Of a stretch of 64,000 bases of DNA, positions 10,470-18,816 are shown piece by piece (position 1 is the first letter of the stretch; each line of letters starts with the position of its first letter). The stretch covers positions 22,482-86,481 of the forward strand of contig CAZYEV010000018.1 of the NCBI GenBank assembly GCA_964646615.1. Direction: 5' to 3'. The notes under the pieces were generated by a model. It was not told where the DNA came from and did no database searches. It saw nothing but the letters and a program-made list of their open reading frames with translations. Origin of the DNA: M3007 sp964646615 (GTDB taxonomy: Bacteria > Bacteroidota > Bacteroidia > Chitinophagales > Saprospiraceae). Position numbers and translations under genes: made by a program.

Positions 10470-13166
10470 TCAGCCGGTATTTTTCAATCCGCTGGATAAT
10501 GCGTTGATGATGCTCAGCAGTTGGGTGAGCAGTCGTTCTTTTTCCACATTATTTTCATCGGGCATTGCTCGCCACCTTTTTAAGTATGCAATATGCAGGT
10601 GGTGCAATATCTTCAAGTTGTCGTTGCGCCACTTCAAGTTGTCGTATTGACCGTATCTTCTATGAGCGGCGCTCTCTTCAAAGAGTTCTTCGATGAGGTG
10701 AATGCCGTTTTCAAAGTCGGTCAGAATTTTGGACATGAAGGCCTGCTTTGCCTGGGTGTCCTCGTGCAAATCGGCATACATGGTCATCACCTCTTTGTTG
10801 GAGAGTATCAGGTTGGTTTCGGTTTGTATCAATAGAAATTTGAGGAACGGCCAATCGTTTACGCTTTGCCGGAGTCGCTCGAATGCCGCTGGTTTTTCTG
10901 TTTTCAGGGCTTTCAAGGCTTCGCCGATGCCGTACCAGCCTGTCAGCGTAAAGCGCGACAGGTTCCAGCTGAACACCCACGGGATGGCTCTAAGGTCGTC
11001 GAGGGTTCGGGTTCCTGTTCGTCGGGCGGGTCGAGAGCCGATTTTGCTTCTTTCGATAACGTCTATGCACGTTACCTGGCTGTAAAACTGGATAAATCCG
11101 GGGGCTTGGATGAAATTTCGATAGTGTTCAAAGGACTTTTGGGCCAGGAAGTCCATGATATCCCGCGGATGTTTGGCGTCGTCGGCGTTTTGTTTGTTCA
11201 GGACGAGATGCCTTGCGACGCCTGAGGCCATTGCATTCAGGTTGTAGGTGGCCGTGAGTGGGTTTCCGAATTGTTGGGCGACCGACTCTCCCTGGACGGT
11301 TACTTTGATGGTTCCCTGGACGGTTCGTGGGGGCATACTTTCCAGAAAGCGGTGGTATTTTCCGCCGCCTCTGCTTATCGTTCCGCCTCGTCCGTGAAAG
11401 AAATACACGCTGAAGTGGTGTTTTTCGCCCACTTCAGACAGCGCCTGCTGCGCGCGGTACAGGCTCCATTTGCTGGCAATGGTTCCGCCGTCTTTATTGC
11501 TATCGCTATAGCCCAGCATGACTTCCTGTCGGTAGCCGCCCCTGGAAGCCCGTTGTTGGGTGATGGGATGTTGTAAGAATTGAGCCAGGATATTCGGCCC
11601 GCGGCGCAAATCGTCAATGGTCTCGAAGAGCGGCACCACCATGAGGGAGGTGTTCAGAAGATGGGTTTCTTTCATCAGGAAATAGACCACGAGTAGATCG
11701 CTCAGGCTGCGGGTCATGCTGACGATAAGGGAGCCTATCCCGTCGGCGCCATATTGGTCTATGTGGTGCCGAAGCACCCGATAACAATCCAGGACATTAT
11801 CCGCCTCCACTCCGTAGGAGATGGTAATATCTGTAATCGGCGACAGGTTCTGTAAAAGTTGGTTCAGATACTCCACTCGCCGCTCCTCACTCCAGTGCTC
11901 AAAGTCGGCATCTGCCTCGCCATTCGCCCGTAAAATTTGAGTCATGGCCCTGTCGTGAAAGGCACTGTTCTGGCGAATATCCAATTTAGCCAGACGAAAG
12001 CCAAAGCAGCTGACCAGTCGCTCTACAGGGAAAAGCACGTCTTCTGCTATGCCCATCATCCCGTCCTCTATCAGGACATTTCGCAGAAACCTCAAGTCAT
12101 TGGCCAGTTCTCTGCTCGATCTATAGCAGGAATTGGAGTCTGGAAAGTTTCGGGCGATGGTGTTGTCTAATCGGGCGATGAGCAGGTTCAAGTATTGCCG
12201 CCATGGTTCGTACGGATTTCGCTTTACGGCACTTTCTCCCTGAGCACCGAGGGCTTCGGCTTTTTTCTGGATAGCGTCCAGCAAGACGTATGGAGGTGGG
12301 TTCGTGAAGGCAGAAATCGAAAGTTTTTTTGCCGTATCTACCAGTCTATTCCGCACTATCTCAAGTGCGTGTTCCCGATGTAGCACCAGCGTTTCCTGAG
12401 TAACTCTCGGCGTTACCAGCGGGTGCCCGTCCCTATCACCTCCCACCCAACTGCCAAAGCTGATTTTAGGAAAGACGTCGGGATCTTTGATTTTTTCCGG
12501 ATTAAGCCCCATATCCATCCAGGCACTTTTGAATTGCTGATCGCTCCGCTCCAATACCGTCGGGAAAATTTTGCTCAGGTAATAGATGGCATTGGCGCGC
12601 TCATCTTTCACTTCGGGCTTCTCCAAATAGATTTCGCCGGTTCGCCACCACCGTTCCAAGAGATGGATGATTTTTTCCCGGATGTGGTTTTGCTCCAGAC
12701 GACTCAGGGCGCTGTTTTCCCTCTGAACCAGGAGCAAGTATAGTTCTCGGTGAATTTCAATGACGGTTACCCGTTTTGCTTCGGTGGGGTGCGCTGTCAG
12801 TACTGGGATGACCTGCGTCTGTGAAACAGCGGCCAGCATTTCATGCTCATGAAGCCCCTGGTCTTTCCAAATCTTGAAGGCTTCTGCCCAGGAGCCTCGA
12901 ATAGCGTAGGCATTTTGCTGGTTCTCCATTTGCCTGCGGTGGCGGGTAGCGGCATTTTCCTCCACCAGGGTCATGAGCTGAAAATAGATGCTCAGCGCCT
13001 GCACGATCTTGTCGCTTCGCAGGGATTGGCTTTCCATATCAGGATAGTCATTACGCTCCAGGAGCGATACGACCTCCATCTCCCGAATTCTGTGAAGCAT
13101 TTCCACATAGCAAGCCAGGATAAAATGCCTGTCTTCGGTGAGCCTTTGAAACGAGTCTTTGTCCAT
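10470..13166 (-). CDS. ppc: Phosphoenolpyruvate carboxylase
   Basis: Adds bicarbonate to PEP to give oxaloacetate, replenishing the citric acid cycle. 898 residues, the normal bacterial length. Catalytic motifs: LTAHPTEAKR with His126, GSWVGGDRDGHP, VMLGYSDSNKDGG, FFHGRGGTISRGGG, VTVQGESVAQQFG, and the C-terminus ending in NTG as expected for the conserved C-terminal tail. I chose the ATG at 13166 (MDKDSFQRLT). Base use is more AT-rich than in the genes on both sides, and the TTA-before-G habit of the neighbours is not kept, which suggests later acquisition. No TAnnTTTG box is seen upstream. Oxaloacetate made here would feed the citrate synthase of this window. Confidence 0.95.
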   Translation of the reverse strand: MDKDSFQRLTEDRHFILACYVEMLHRIREMEVVSLLERNDYPDMESQSLRSDKIVQALSIYFQLMTLVEENAATRHRRQMENQQNAYAIRGSWAEAFKIWKDQGLHEHEMLAAVSQTQVIPVLTAHPTEAKRVTVIEIHRELYLLLVQRENSALSRLEQNHIREKIIHLLERWWRTGEIYLEKPEVKDERANAIYYLSKIFPTVLERSDQQFKSAWMDMGLNPEKIKDPDVFPKISFGSWVGGDRDGHPLVTPRVTQETLVLHREHALEIVRNRLVDTAKKLSISAFTNPPPYVLLDAIQKKAEALGAQGESAVKRNPYEPWRQYLNLLIARLDNTIARNFPDSNSCYRSSRELANDLRFLRNVLIEDGMMGIAEDVLFPVERLVSCFGFRLAKLDIRQNSAFHDRAMTQILRANGEADADFEHWSEERRVEYLNQLLQNLSPITDITISYGVEADNVLDCYRVLRHHIDQYGADGIGSLIVSMTRSLSDLLVVYFLMKETHLLNTSLMVVPLFETIDDLRRGPNILAQFLQHPITQQRASRGGYRQEVMLGYSDSNKDGGTIASKWSLYRAQQALSEVGEKHHFSVYFFHGRGGTISRGGGKYHRFLESMPPRTVQGTIKVTVQGESVAQQFGNPLTATYNLNAMASGVARHLVLNKQNADDAKHPRDIMDFLAQKSFEHYRNFIQAPGFIQFYSQVTCIDVIERSKIGSRPARRTGTRTLDDLRAIPWVFSWNLSRFTLTGWYGIGEALKALKTEKPAAFERLRQSVNDWPFLKFLLIQTETNLILSNKEVMTMYADLHEDTQAKQAFMSKILTDFENGIHLIEELFEESAAHRRYGQYDNLKWRNDNLKILHHLHIAYLKRWRAMPDENNVEKERLLTQLLSIINALSSGLKNTG

Positions 13167-13259
13167 TGTATCTGTTCTTCCCGGGGTGAGCATTTCTCAG
13201 CGAGCACCGTTTGCATTAGCGTTAGCGCATTTGAGGCCGTGCCCAGCTTACACCATAGC

Positions 13260-14468
13260 TTACCCCGCCGCTTGCTGAGCCAACCTTCGCTGGCGCCGAT
13301 GCAACCACCAGACCACTACCATCGCCAGCACACTGATGATAAACAGGATGGAGGAAATGATCTCGGCCTGACTCATCCGCATGCCCAATACTTCGTGGTG
13401 CACGTTGACGCGGATTTTTTCAATCCAGAAGCGCTCCACCGCCGCCAGCGCCAAATAGAGGAAAAACAACATGCCCGGCACGTGCAAGCGCTTGCGCAGC
13501 GCCCACAGAATAGCAAACACAACGGCCATCATCAGTGTCTCATACAGCGGTGTAGGGAATACGGGCATGGAGAGTTCCATGCAGTAGCGCCACGTGCATC
13601 CCTCTATCGGCACACTCGAAACCGGGTCTGTGTAAGGAGTATTCAGCACGTGATGCGGGTACGTATTGGCCCACCAGCTATCAGGCAACCAGCTGAGCCA
13701 TTCGGGCTTGGGCGCCTGGTTGACGATGCCCCAGTCGCCGTCGCCGCTCAGCTGGCAGCCAATGCGACCTACGCCATAGCCCGCCGTGAGCGCTGGCGCT
13801 ACAGCATCGGCAGCTGGCAAGAACGGGATGCCGTGCCGCCACATATAGGCTACCACCGCAACAAAGCCCAGCACCAGACCACCATAGAACGCCAGACCGC
13901 CGCCCGAAAGCAGCGCGCCTATGGGGTCGTTCAGAAAAGCATTCCAGTTATCGAACAGGTCGAACACTTTGGCGCCTACAATACCACCCACGGCCGCCCA
14001 CACCGTAATTTCGCTGATGCGGTCATGCGGCCAGATGTCTTTTTCCACCGCCACAGGCTTTTGTTTGCGCTTGCGCCAGCCTTCCCACCACGTCAGACCA
14101 CCCAGCAACACCGCCCCGATGAGCGCTGCCGGCCAGTGCATTTTGGAAGAAAACAGCACCGCGGCCGGGTCGAGCTGAAACTCCTCTAAATGCCGGGCAG
14201 CGTACAGCCCTTTACCGCCCAACACCAGCCCCAACAACGCATTGCTCGCAACCTCCGAGAGCGAAGGCGGCTTGCCTTCCACAACGGTTACGCGCGTGGG
14301 CTTGAACACTCCTTCTCGGGCCTTGCGCTTGAGTTCAAGGTAATACAGCGTGGCACTGACCAAAAAGGAAATGGCCAGGAAGAAGCCAAACGTTTTGAAA
14401 ATGGCCAGCCAGTTGTCTGGCTCGGTACCGAATAGGGCATGGGCGATGTAGGACAAATCCGGATACAT
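13260..14468 (-). CDS. lgt: Prolipoprotein diacylglyceryl transferase
   Basis: Inner-membrane enzyme that moves diacylglycerol from phosphatidylglycerol to the lipobox cysteine of prolipoproteins. 402 residues, long for Lgt because of loop insertions usual in Bacteroidota. Several membrane segments are seen. The signature is a variant, GYGVGRIGCQLSGDGDWG, in place of GRxGNFxNGE, keeping the essential Arg; a second conserved Arg lies in ERFWIEKIRVN near the C-terminus. I chose the ATG at 14468 (MYPDLSYIAH). A TACCTTTG box ends 6 nt before it, so transcription may start at or near the start codon. Last gene of a probable dcd/membrane protein/lgt run. Confidence 0.9.
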   Translation of the reverse strand: MYPDLSYIAHALFGTEPDNWLAIFKTFGFFLAISFLVSATLYYLELKRKAREGVFKPTRVTVVEGKPPSLSEVASNALLGLVLGGKGLYAARHLEEFQLDPAAVLFSSKMHWPAALIGAVLLGGLTWWEGWRKRKQKPVAVEKDIWPHDRISEITVWAAVGGIVGAKVFDLFDNWNAFLNDPIGALLSGGGLAFYGGLVLGFVAVVAYMWRHGIPFLPAADAVAPALTAGYGVGRIGCQLSGDGDWGIVNQAPKPEWLSWLPDSWWANTYPHHVLNTPYTDPVSSVPIEGCTWRYCMELSMPVFPTPLYETLMMAVVFAILWALRKRLHVPGMLFFLYLALAAVERFWIEKIRVNVHHEVLGMRMSQAEIISSILFIISVLAMVVVWWLHRRQRRLAQQAAG

Positions 14469-14473
14469 GCTGG

Positions 14474-14481
14474 CAAAGGTA
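14474..14481 (-). promoter_or_regulatory. -7 promoter box directly before lgt
   Basis: TACCTTTG on the minus strand, 5 nt before the lgt ATG. With the usual 5-8 nt to the transcription start, the message would be leaderless or nearly so. Confidence 0.4.
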
Positions 14482-14517
14482 GCCGAGCGCATGGAAATGT
14501 AAGCCAGACGACGCCAC

Positions 14518-15360
14518 TCAAGTGAGGAAAAAAATCAACGCGAGCACCTGAATAGCCACAGCCAGCCCCACCAGCGCCAACGTCAGACGCGGGAAAAAGT
14601 AGCCACCGTAAGCGAAGAACCGATCCCACGCTGGAAAGAGCAACAAAAGCAACAGGGCATAGGCCGGCAACAGCCGAACGGGCGTCAGCGCATGAAGTCC
14701 GCTGAAATACAGCATTAAAGTTGCCAGGGAAAAGAGCAGCGCCCGACGGGCATACAGACCCACATCAGTCTTCTTGAACAACAACAATAGAGCTGGCAGC
14801 GGCAGGCAGAAGAACGGATGCGCCAGCGGTTGCCACAGCACGACGACATTAGGCGCACCATCGGGTTTAATGAAAAAATAATGCAGCGACCAGGCTGCCA
14901 TCACCTCGCCCGACGACGGAATGGCGTCTGCGCGCCCCCAGACCCAGCCCACAACACCTGCTGCCAGCAAGGCTGCCGCACCCAAACGCCAACGCGGATG
15001 CTCCGCCAGCAACACCAGCGCCAATGGCGCGCAGACCAGGAGCAGCGAGGGCGACAACCAGGCCGCCGGCAGGGCCGTCAGGCCAAAAGCCAACAGCCAC
15101 CCCCACCGACCTGTATCCATCGCACGGGCGAAGAAGGCTACTGCCCATAACATCAGCCCTACCGCATGCAACAGCGCCGACAACGCCCACACCGTCGTCC
15201 AAAGTGCTGGGGACAATGCGAGTACCAACAAGACATAAGTGTATCGGCTGCGTGCATAAACCCCCGGCGACAACGCGCGCAAAGCAGCCTCAAAGCCCAA
15301 CAGGGTCAGCGCCGCAGCCATCAACCCGGACACCCAGGCCGGTAGCAACCAGGCATTCAT
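14518..15360 (-). CDS. Polytopic membrane protein of unknown function
   Basis: 280 residues, almost wholly hydrophobic, with roughly eight to ten membrane segments rich in Leu and Ala. I recognise no catalytic motif. Size and topology resemble the DUF6427-like membrane proteins of Bacteroidota, but this is only a guess. It begins 18 nt after the dcd stop and ends 49 nt before lgt, so it is probably co-transcribed with both. Its place next to lgt hints at an envelope role, nothing more. Confidence 0.7.
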   Translation of the reverse strand: MNAWLLPAWVSGLMAAALTLLGFEAALRALSPGVYARSRYTYVLLVLALSPALWTTVWALSALLHAVGLMLWAVAFFARAMDTGRWGWLLAFGLTALPAAWLSPSLLLVCAPLALVLLAEHPRWRLGAAALLAAGVVGWVWGRADAIPSSGEVMAAWSLHYFFIKPDGAPNVVVLWQPLAHPFFCLPLPALLLLFKKTDVGLYARRALLFSLATLMLYFSGLHALTPVRLLPAYALLLLLLFPAWDRFFAYGGYFFPRLTLALVGLAVAIQVLALIFFLT

Positions 15361-15378
15361 GCGTTAAAATTAGTCATG

Positions 15379-15960
15379 TTATACGTCAAAGTGGCAGGCA
15401 TGGGCCAACTTATCCCCTGGCCGCTCCAGGAAATTTTTCCACATCATGCTCTCCATGGGCCGGTCGCTGCGCTGATTGTATTTAGCGCTGGGCTTGCGGT
15501 GGTAGTAATTCTCGATGTCGCCGTCCACCCGGAAGTAGATGAGCTGGCCAATAGGCATACCCGCATACACGCGCACAGGCTGCACACAGGAAATTTCCAA
15601 CGTCCAGTGGTTGGAGAAACCCACATCGCCCTTGCCTGCGGTGGCGTGGATGTCAATGCCCAAGCGGCCCACACTGCTCTTGCCCTCCAGAAACGGCACC
15701 GTGCCGTGCGTTTCGGTGTATTCCTCCGTAACGCCCAGGTACAGCGTGCCCGGCTGCAAGACAAAGCCCTCTTCGGGTATCTCCAGCAGGTCAACCGGAT
15801 TGTGTCGGCGCGCATCCAGCACGCGGTCGCGATAGACCGCCAAGTACTTGCCTAAGTGCACGTCGTACGAGTTGGTGCCCAAACAGTCGCGCCGAAACGG
15901 CTCAATGACAATTTCGCCGGCGGCAATGGCTTCCAGGATTTTCTTGTCGGTCAGAATCAC
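15379..15960 (-). CDS. dcd: dCTP deaminase
   Basis: Converts dCTP to dUTP, feeding dTMP synthesis. 193 residues from a GTG at 15960 (VILTDKKILEAIAAGEI), equal in length to the E. coli enzyme. Seen: GTNSYDVHLG, the trimer-interface and substrate motif PFLEGKSSVGRLGIDIHATAG, and the catalytic Glu122 in WTLEIS. No ATG fits the family start; the frame upstream is leader. A TATCTTTG box lies about 32 nt before the GTG. Some relatives also cleave dUTP; the sequence alone does not settle this. Confidence 0.92.
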   Translation of the reverse strand: MILTDKKILEAIAAGEIVIEPFRRDCLGTNSYDVHLGKYLAVYRDRVLDARRHNPVDLLEIPEEGFVLQPGTLYLGVTEEYTETHGTVPFLEGKSSVGRLGIDIHATAGKGDVGFSNHWTLEISCVQPVRVYAGMPIGQLIYFRVDGDIENYYHRKPSAKYNQRSDRPMESMMWKNFLERPGDKLAHACHFDV

Positions 15961-15991
15961 AACAGATGCGGTTTTATGAAAAAATCGGGCG

Positions 15992-15999
15992 CAAAGATA
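15992..15999 (-). promoter_or_regulatory. -7 promoter box of dcd
   Basis: TATCTTTG on the minus strand, 31 nt before the dcd GTG; it supports the GTG start. Confidence 0.45.
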
Positions 16000-16044
16000 T
16001 CGGGCCACCGCTTGTCTACTGAGGACTCTCGTCTGAAAAGCCCC

Positions 16045-17085
16045 TTAACCTGAATAATATCGCTGCCGCAACCACAGCGATAATTGCACCAACAAAATCA
16101 GCACCGGCACCTCGATGAGGGGGCCAACGACACCCGCAAATGCCTGGCCACTGTTCAGCCCAAAAACAGCAATCGCTACTGCAATGGCTAATTCAAAATT
16201 GTTGCCCGCAGTCGTAAAGGCAATCGAGGCGTTCTGCGGATACTGCGCGCCCAGCGCCTTACCCACGAAGAAACTGATGAGAAACATCAGCCCAAAGTAC
16301 AGCACCAACGGCAGCGCAATGCGCAACACATCCATGGGAATGCGCACAATGAGGTTGCCCTTCAGGCTGAACATCACCACAATGGTAAAGAGCAGCGCAA
16401 CGAGTGTCAGTGGCGAAATGGTCGGAATAAACCGCTCGCGATACCAGGACTCGCCCTTCCAGTGCGTTAGCGCGATGCGACTGAGCAACCCCGCCGCAAA
16501 CGGGATGCCCAGATAAATGAGCACACTCCGCGCAATCTCACCAATCGAAATATCCACTAATGCCCCTTCCATACCAAAAAAAGGTGGCAGTACAGTGATA
16601 AATAGCCACGCATACAGGCTGTACGCAAACATCTGAAACAGGCTGTTGAGCGCCACTAAACCCGCGCCATACTCGCGGCTGCCTTCGGCTAAATCGTTCC
16701 ACACCAATACCATAGCAATACAGCGCGCCAAACCAATCAAAATCAGTCCTACGGCGTACTCCGGGTAATCGCGCAAAAAGAGCATTGCCAGCCCAAACAT
16801 GACCAATGGGCCGATCACCCAGTTAAGTAGCATCGAAATGCCCAGCGTCCGCACATCCCGAAATACGTAAGGCAACAAGCGATAGTCCACCTTGGCTAAT
16901 GGCGGATACATCATCAGGATGAGGCCGATGGCAATAGGGATATTTGTCGTACCACGATTGAGCGACTGGATAAAATCCGCTACAGAAGGATAAAAATAGC
17001 CCACTGCAATGCCCACAGCCATAGCGGCAAAAATCCAAAAAGTCAGATAGCGATCGAGCAAGCGAAGCGATTTGCGGACAGACAT
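16045..17085 (-). CDS. Arsenite efflux permease, ACR3 family
   Basis: Inner-membrane exporter of arsenite (and in some cases antimonite). 346 residues, about ten membrane segments. Family motifs are seen: LDRYLTFWIFAAMAVGIAVGY at the N-terminus, YPPLAKVDYR, LIGLARCIAMVLVWNDLA with the conserved Cys, and FTTAGNNFELAIAVAIAVFG. I chose the ATG at 17085 (MSVRKSLRLLD); another lies at 17097. No arsR repressor or arsC reductase gene is near, so it stands alone rather than in an ars operon. The next gene upstream (saccharopine reductase) ends 87 nt before it. Confidence 0.91.
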   Translation of the reverse strand: MSVRKSLRLLDRYLTFWIFAAMAVGIAVGYFYPSVADFIQSLNRGTTNIPIAIGLILMMYPPLAKVDYRLLPYVFRDVRTLGISMLLNWVIGPLVMFGLAMLFLRDYPEYAVGLILIGLARCIAMVLVWNDLAEGSREYGAGLVALNSLFQMFAYSLYAWLFITVLPPFFGMEGALVDISIGEIARSVLIYLGIPFAAGLLSRIALTHWKGESWYRERFIPTISPLTLVALLFTIVVMFSLKGNLIVRIPMDVLRIALPLVLYFGLMFLISFFVGKALGAQYPQNASIAFTTAGNNFELAIAVAIAVFGLNSGQAFAGVVGPLIEVPVLILLVQLSLWLRQRYYSG

Positions 17086-17172
17086 AACCGTATCCATCGA
17101 GACAGTCTGAAATATAAGAGCCGGCTTCCGCAAAGATGACAGGTTTGCTGGCAGCCAGAAAATGGTTTTGGT

Positions 17173-18510
17173 TTAAATCTCCGCTTCTTCCTCCTCAAAG
17201 CGCACACCCAATGCCTCCAGCTCGGCCATGACAGGCTCATAGACTTCCGGGTCGGTCGGTATGCACACCCCCACGGGTGCTGACGCTCCCAACAGCAGGC
17301 GTCGGGCAAAAATGCCCGCTGGCCAGCCCACCAACCGCGCCATGGCAGTGTGCACACTATCGTCGCCTTTGGCTACGAGTGTAGAGGTCAGGCGACGTTG
17401 CTGCCCTTCCAGGACATATTCGAAGATGTGCTGCATAATGACCATATCGCGGTCGTGCGGCTGCATAGCCCATTTTTCCAGCAACAGCTGTTCCAATGCC
17501 AGCGCAGGTGAAGCGTTCTTCAGCCTAATGGGTCGCTCCTCAAAAATGCCCAACCAGGCCAACTGTTGCATGACTGCGCTCTCGACATCTACCTGGAGCA
17601 GCCGAGCCACTTGCTCCTGAAGCGAGCCACGGTGTGGAACGTTGCCCAAAAGCGCCTCCACCAGGCCGGCGTAGGTCATGGCTTCGCTGTTGGGCACAAC
17701 GAAATGCGGATCCGTAAGCCCCAGCCGTACCAGCGCGTTCCACCCTTCGCAAAAGCCCCGGTGGCGAATGGTGCCGCGAAAAAGCGTCTCTGCTTCCTGA
17801 AGGCTATAGGCTGCCTGATACTGCAATGAGTCGCGGTTGGCATATACCTCCCACTCACCCATACCCGGCACCTGGATGAGTCGGTACTGTTCAAAAAGAC
17901 GATGGTAGGGAATGAAGCGCATTCGCCCCTGCTCCAGATACTGCGCCGTACCCTGACCCGCCAGCACTACGTTGCGCGGGTTCCAGCTGAACTTGTAATG
18001 CCAGGGATTATCGTCGCTTTCGGGCGCCACCAGCCCACCGGTGGACGAGTAAAACGCTGTGATACGACCGCCCTGCTGCTGAATGTGCCGGATACGCTGT
18101 ACAGCACTCATGTGGTCAATGCCCGGGTCGAGGCCCAGTTCGTTCATGAACACCAGACCGCGCGCCCGCGCATCAGCATCCAGCGCACGCAGAGCATCGG
18201 ATACGTAACTGGCCGTAACCAGGTGCTTACCCGAAGCCAGACAATCGCGCGCAACCTCTACATGCAGCGCCGGCGGCAACAGGGAAACCGCCACATCACA
18301 CGCCTCCACCAGATTGCGTCGTGCCGAAGCATCTGCAGCGTCTAAGCCCACTGCTTCGCCGCGCGGATGACCGCCCACCTTCTGACGGGCTAACGCTACC
18401 TGCGCATCAGCCACCACTACGCGATAGTCGCCTGCTGAAGCATGCTGGAGCAAATAATCAATCAGTGCTGTTGCCGAACGCCCGGCGCCCAAAACCAGTA
18501 CCTTTTTCAT
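17173..18510 (-). CDS. Saccharopine dehydrogenase (glutamate-forming type)
   Basis: 445 residues. N-terminal Rossmann fold (MKKVLVLGAGRSATALIDYL) and the long C-terminal domain of LYS9/AASS-type saccharopine reductase, with GLDPGIDHMSA and YKFSWNPRNVVLAGQGTA. In the saccharopine route these enzymes interconvert saccharopine with 2-aminoadipate semialdehyde and glutamate; in bacteria this mostly means lysine breakdown. No lysine-ketoglutarate reductase gene is visible in the window. I chose the ATG at 18510; a TACCTTTG box lies 24 nt upstream. Confidence 0.86.
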   Translation of the reverse strand: MKKVLVLGAGRSATALIDYLLQHASAGDYRVVVADAQVALARQKVGGHPRGEAVGLDAADASARRNLVEACDVAVSLLPPALHVEVARDCLASGKHLVTASYVSDALRALDADARARGLVFMNELGLDPGIDHMSAVQRIRHIQQQGGRITAFYSSTGGLVAPESDDNPWHYKFSWNPRNVVLAGQGTAQYLEQGRMRFIPYHRLFEQYRLIQVPGMGEWEVYANRDSLQYQAAYSLQEAETLFRGTIRHRGFCEGWNALVRLGLTDPHFVVPNSEAMTYAGLVEALLGNVPHRGSLQEQVARLLQVDVESAVMQQLAWLGIFEERPIRLKNASPALALEQLLLEKWAMQPHDRDMVIMQHIFEYVLEGQQRRLTSTLVAKGDDSVHTAMARLVGWPAGIFARRLLLGASAPVGVCIPTDPEVYEPVMAELEALGVRFEEEEAEI

Positions 18511-18533
18511 ACAGATGCCAACAAAAACAGGTG

Positions 18534-18541
18534 CAAAGGTA
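18534..18541 (-). promoter_or_regulatory. -7 promoter box of the saccharopine reductase gene
   Basis: TACCTTTG on the minus strand, 23 nt before the start codon at 18510. Confidence 0.5.
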
Positions 18542-18579
18542 GGCTGCACTTTCAGGCAGAAGCCCGCCAAAGAGGTTTG

Positions 18580-18694
18580 GTTGCCACAAATGAGCGCGCA
18601 CCACCAAAGCACTAAACAGTTCAGGTGGACATGAATGAATTTTGGGCTAAAGAGGCCCGAACTATTTGTCTATCATTCGTGCATTCGTGGCAAC
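18580..18694. repeat. Short element with terminal inverted repeats
   Basis: A 115-bp gene-free stretch begins GTTGCCACAAATG (18580-18592) and ends with the reverse complement of GTTGCCACGAATG (18682-18694): 12 of 13 positions match. Inside is a second small stem (GGGCTAAAGAGGCCC, 18644-18658). A related but decayed start, GTTGCCACAGAAGCAC, occurs at 36680. It resembles the REP- or MITE-like CCACGAATGCACGAAT elements scattered in Bacteroidota genomes. Confidence 0.55.
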
Positions 18695-18735
18695 TCAAAA
18701 CCTTATAGCCTGAAGGGAACAGCCCTAAAAAGCAT

Positions 18736-18765
18736 CGGGCGCGCTCCTGAATAGAAGCGCGCCCG
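18736..18765 (-). terminator. Terminator of clpB
   Basis: A 10-bp stem, CGGGCGCGCT (18736-18745) with AGCGCGCCCG (18756-18765), and a 10-nt loop. On the minus strand it is followed, after four bases, by a run of five T. It lies 52 nt past the clpB stop. Confidence 0.7.
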
Positions 18766-18816
18766 TTTGCTTGTGTTTTTTTCGGAAGGGCTGCACCTCA
18801 GGGCCTTACCCTGTGT

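Noticed and set aside
12843..14189. Long plus-strand open frame of 448 residues
   Set aside because: It runs antisense across the ppc start and most of lgt, both solid genes; it is rich in His, Gln and Arg as expected of a G+C-rich shadow frame and has no family features.
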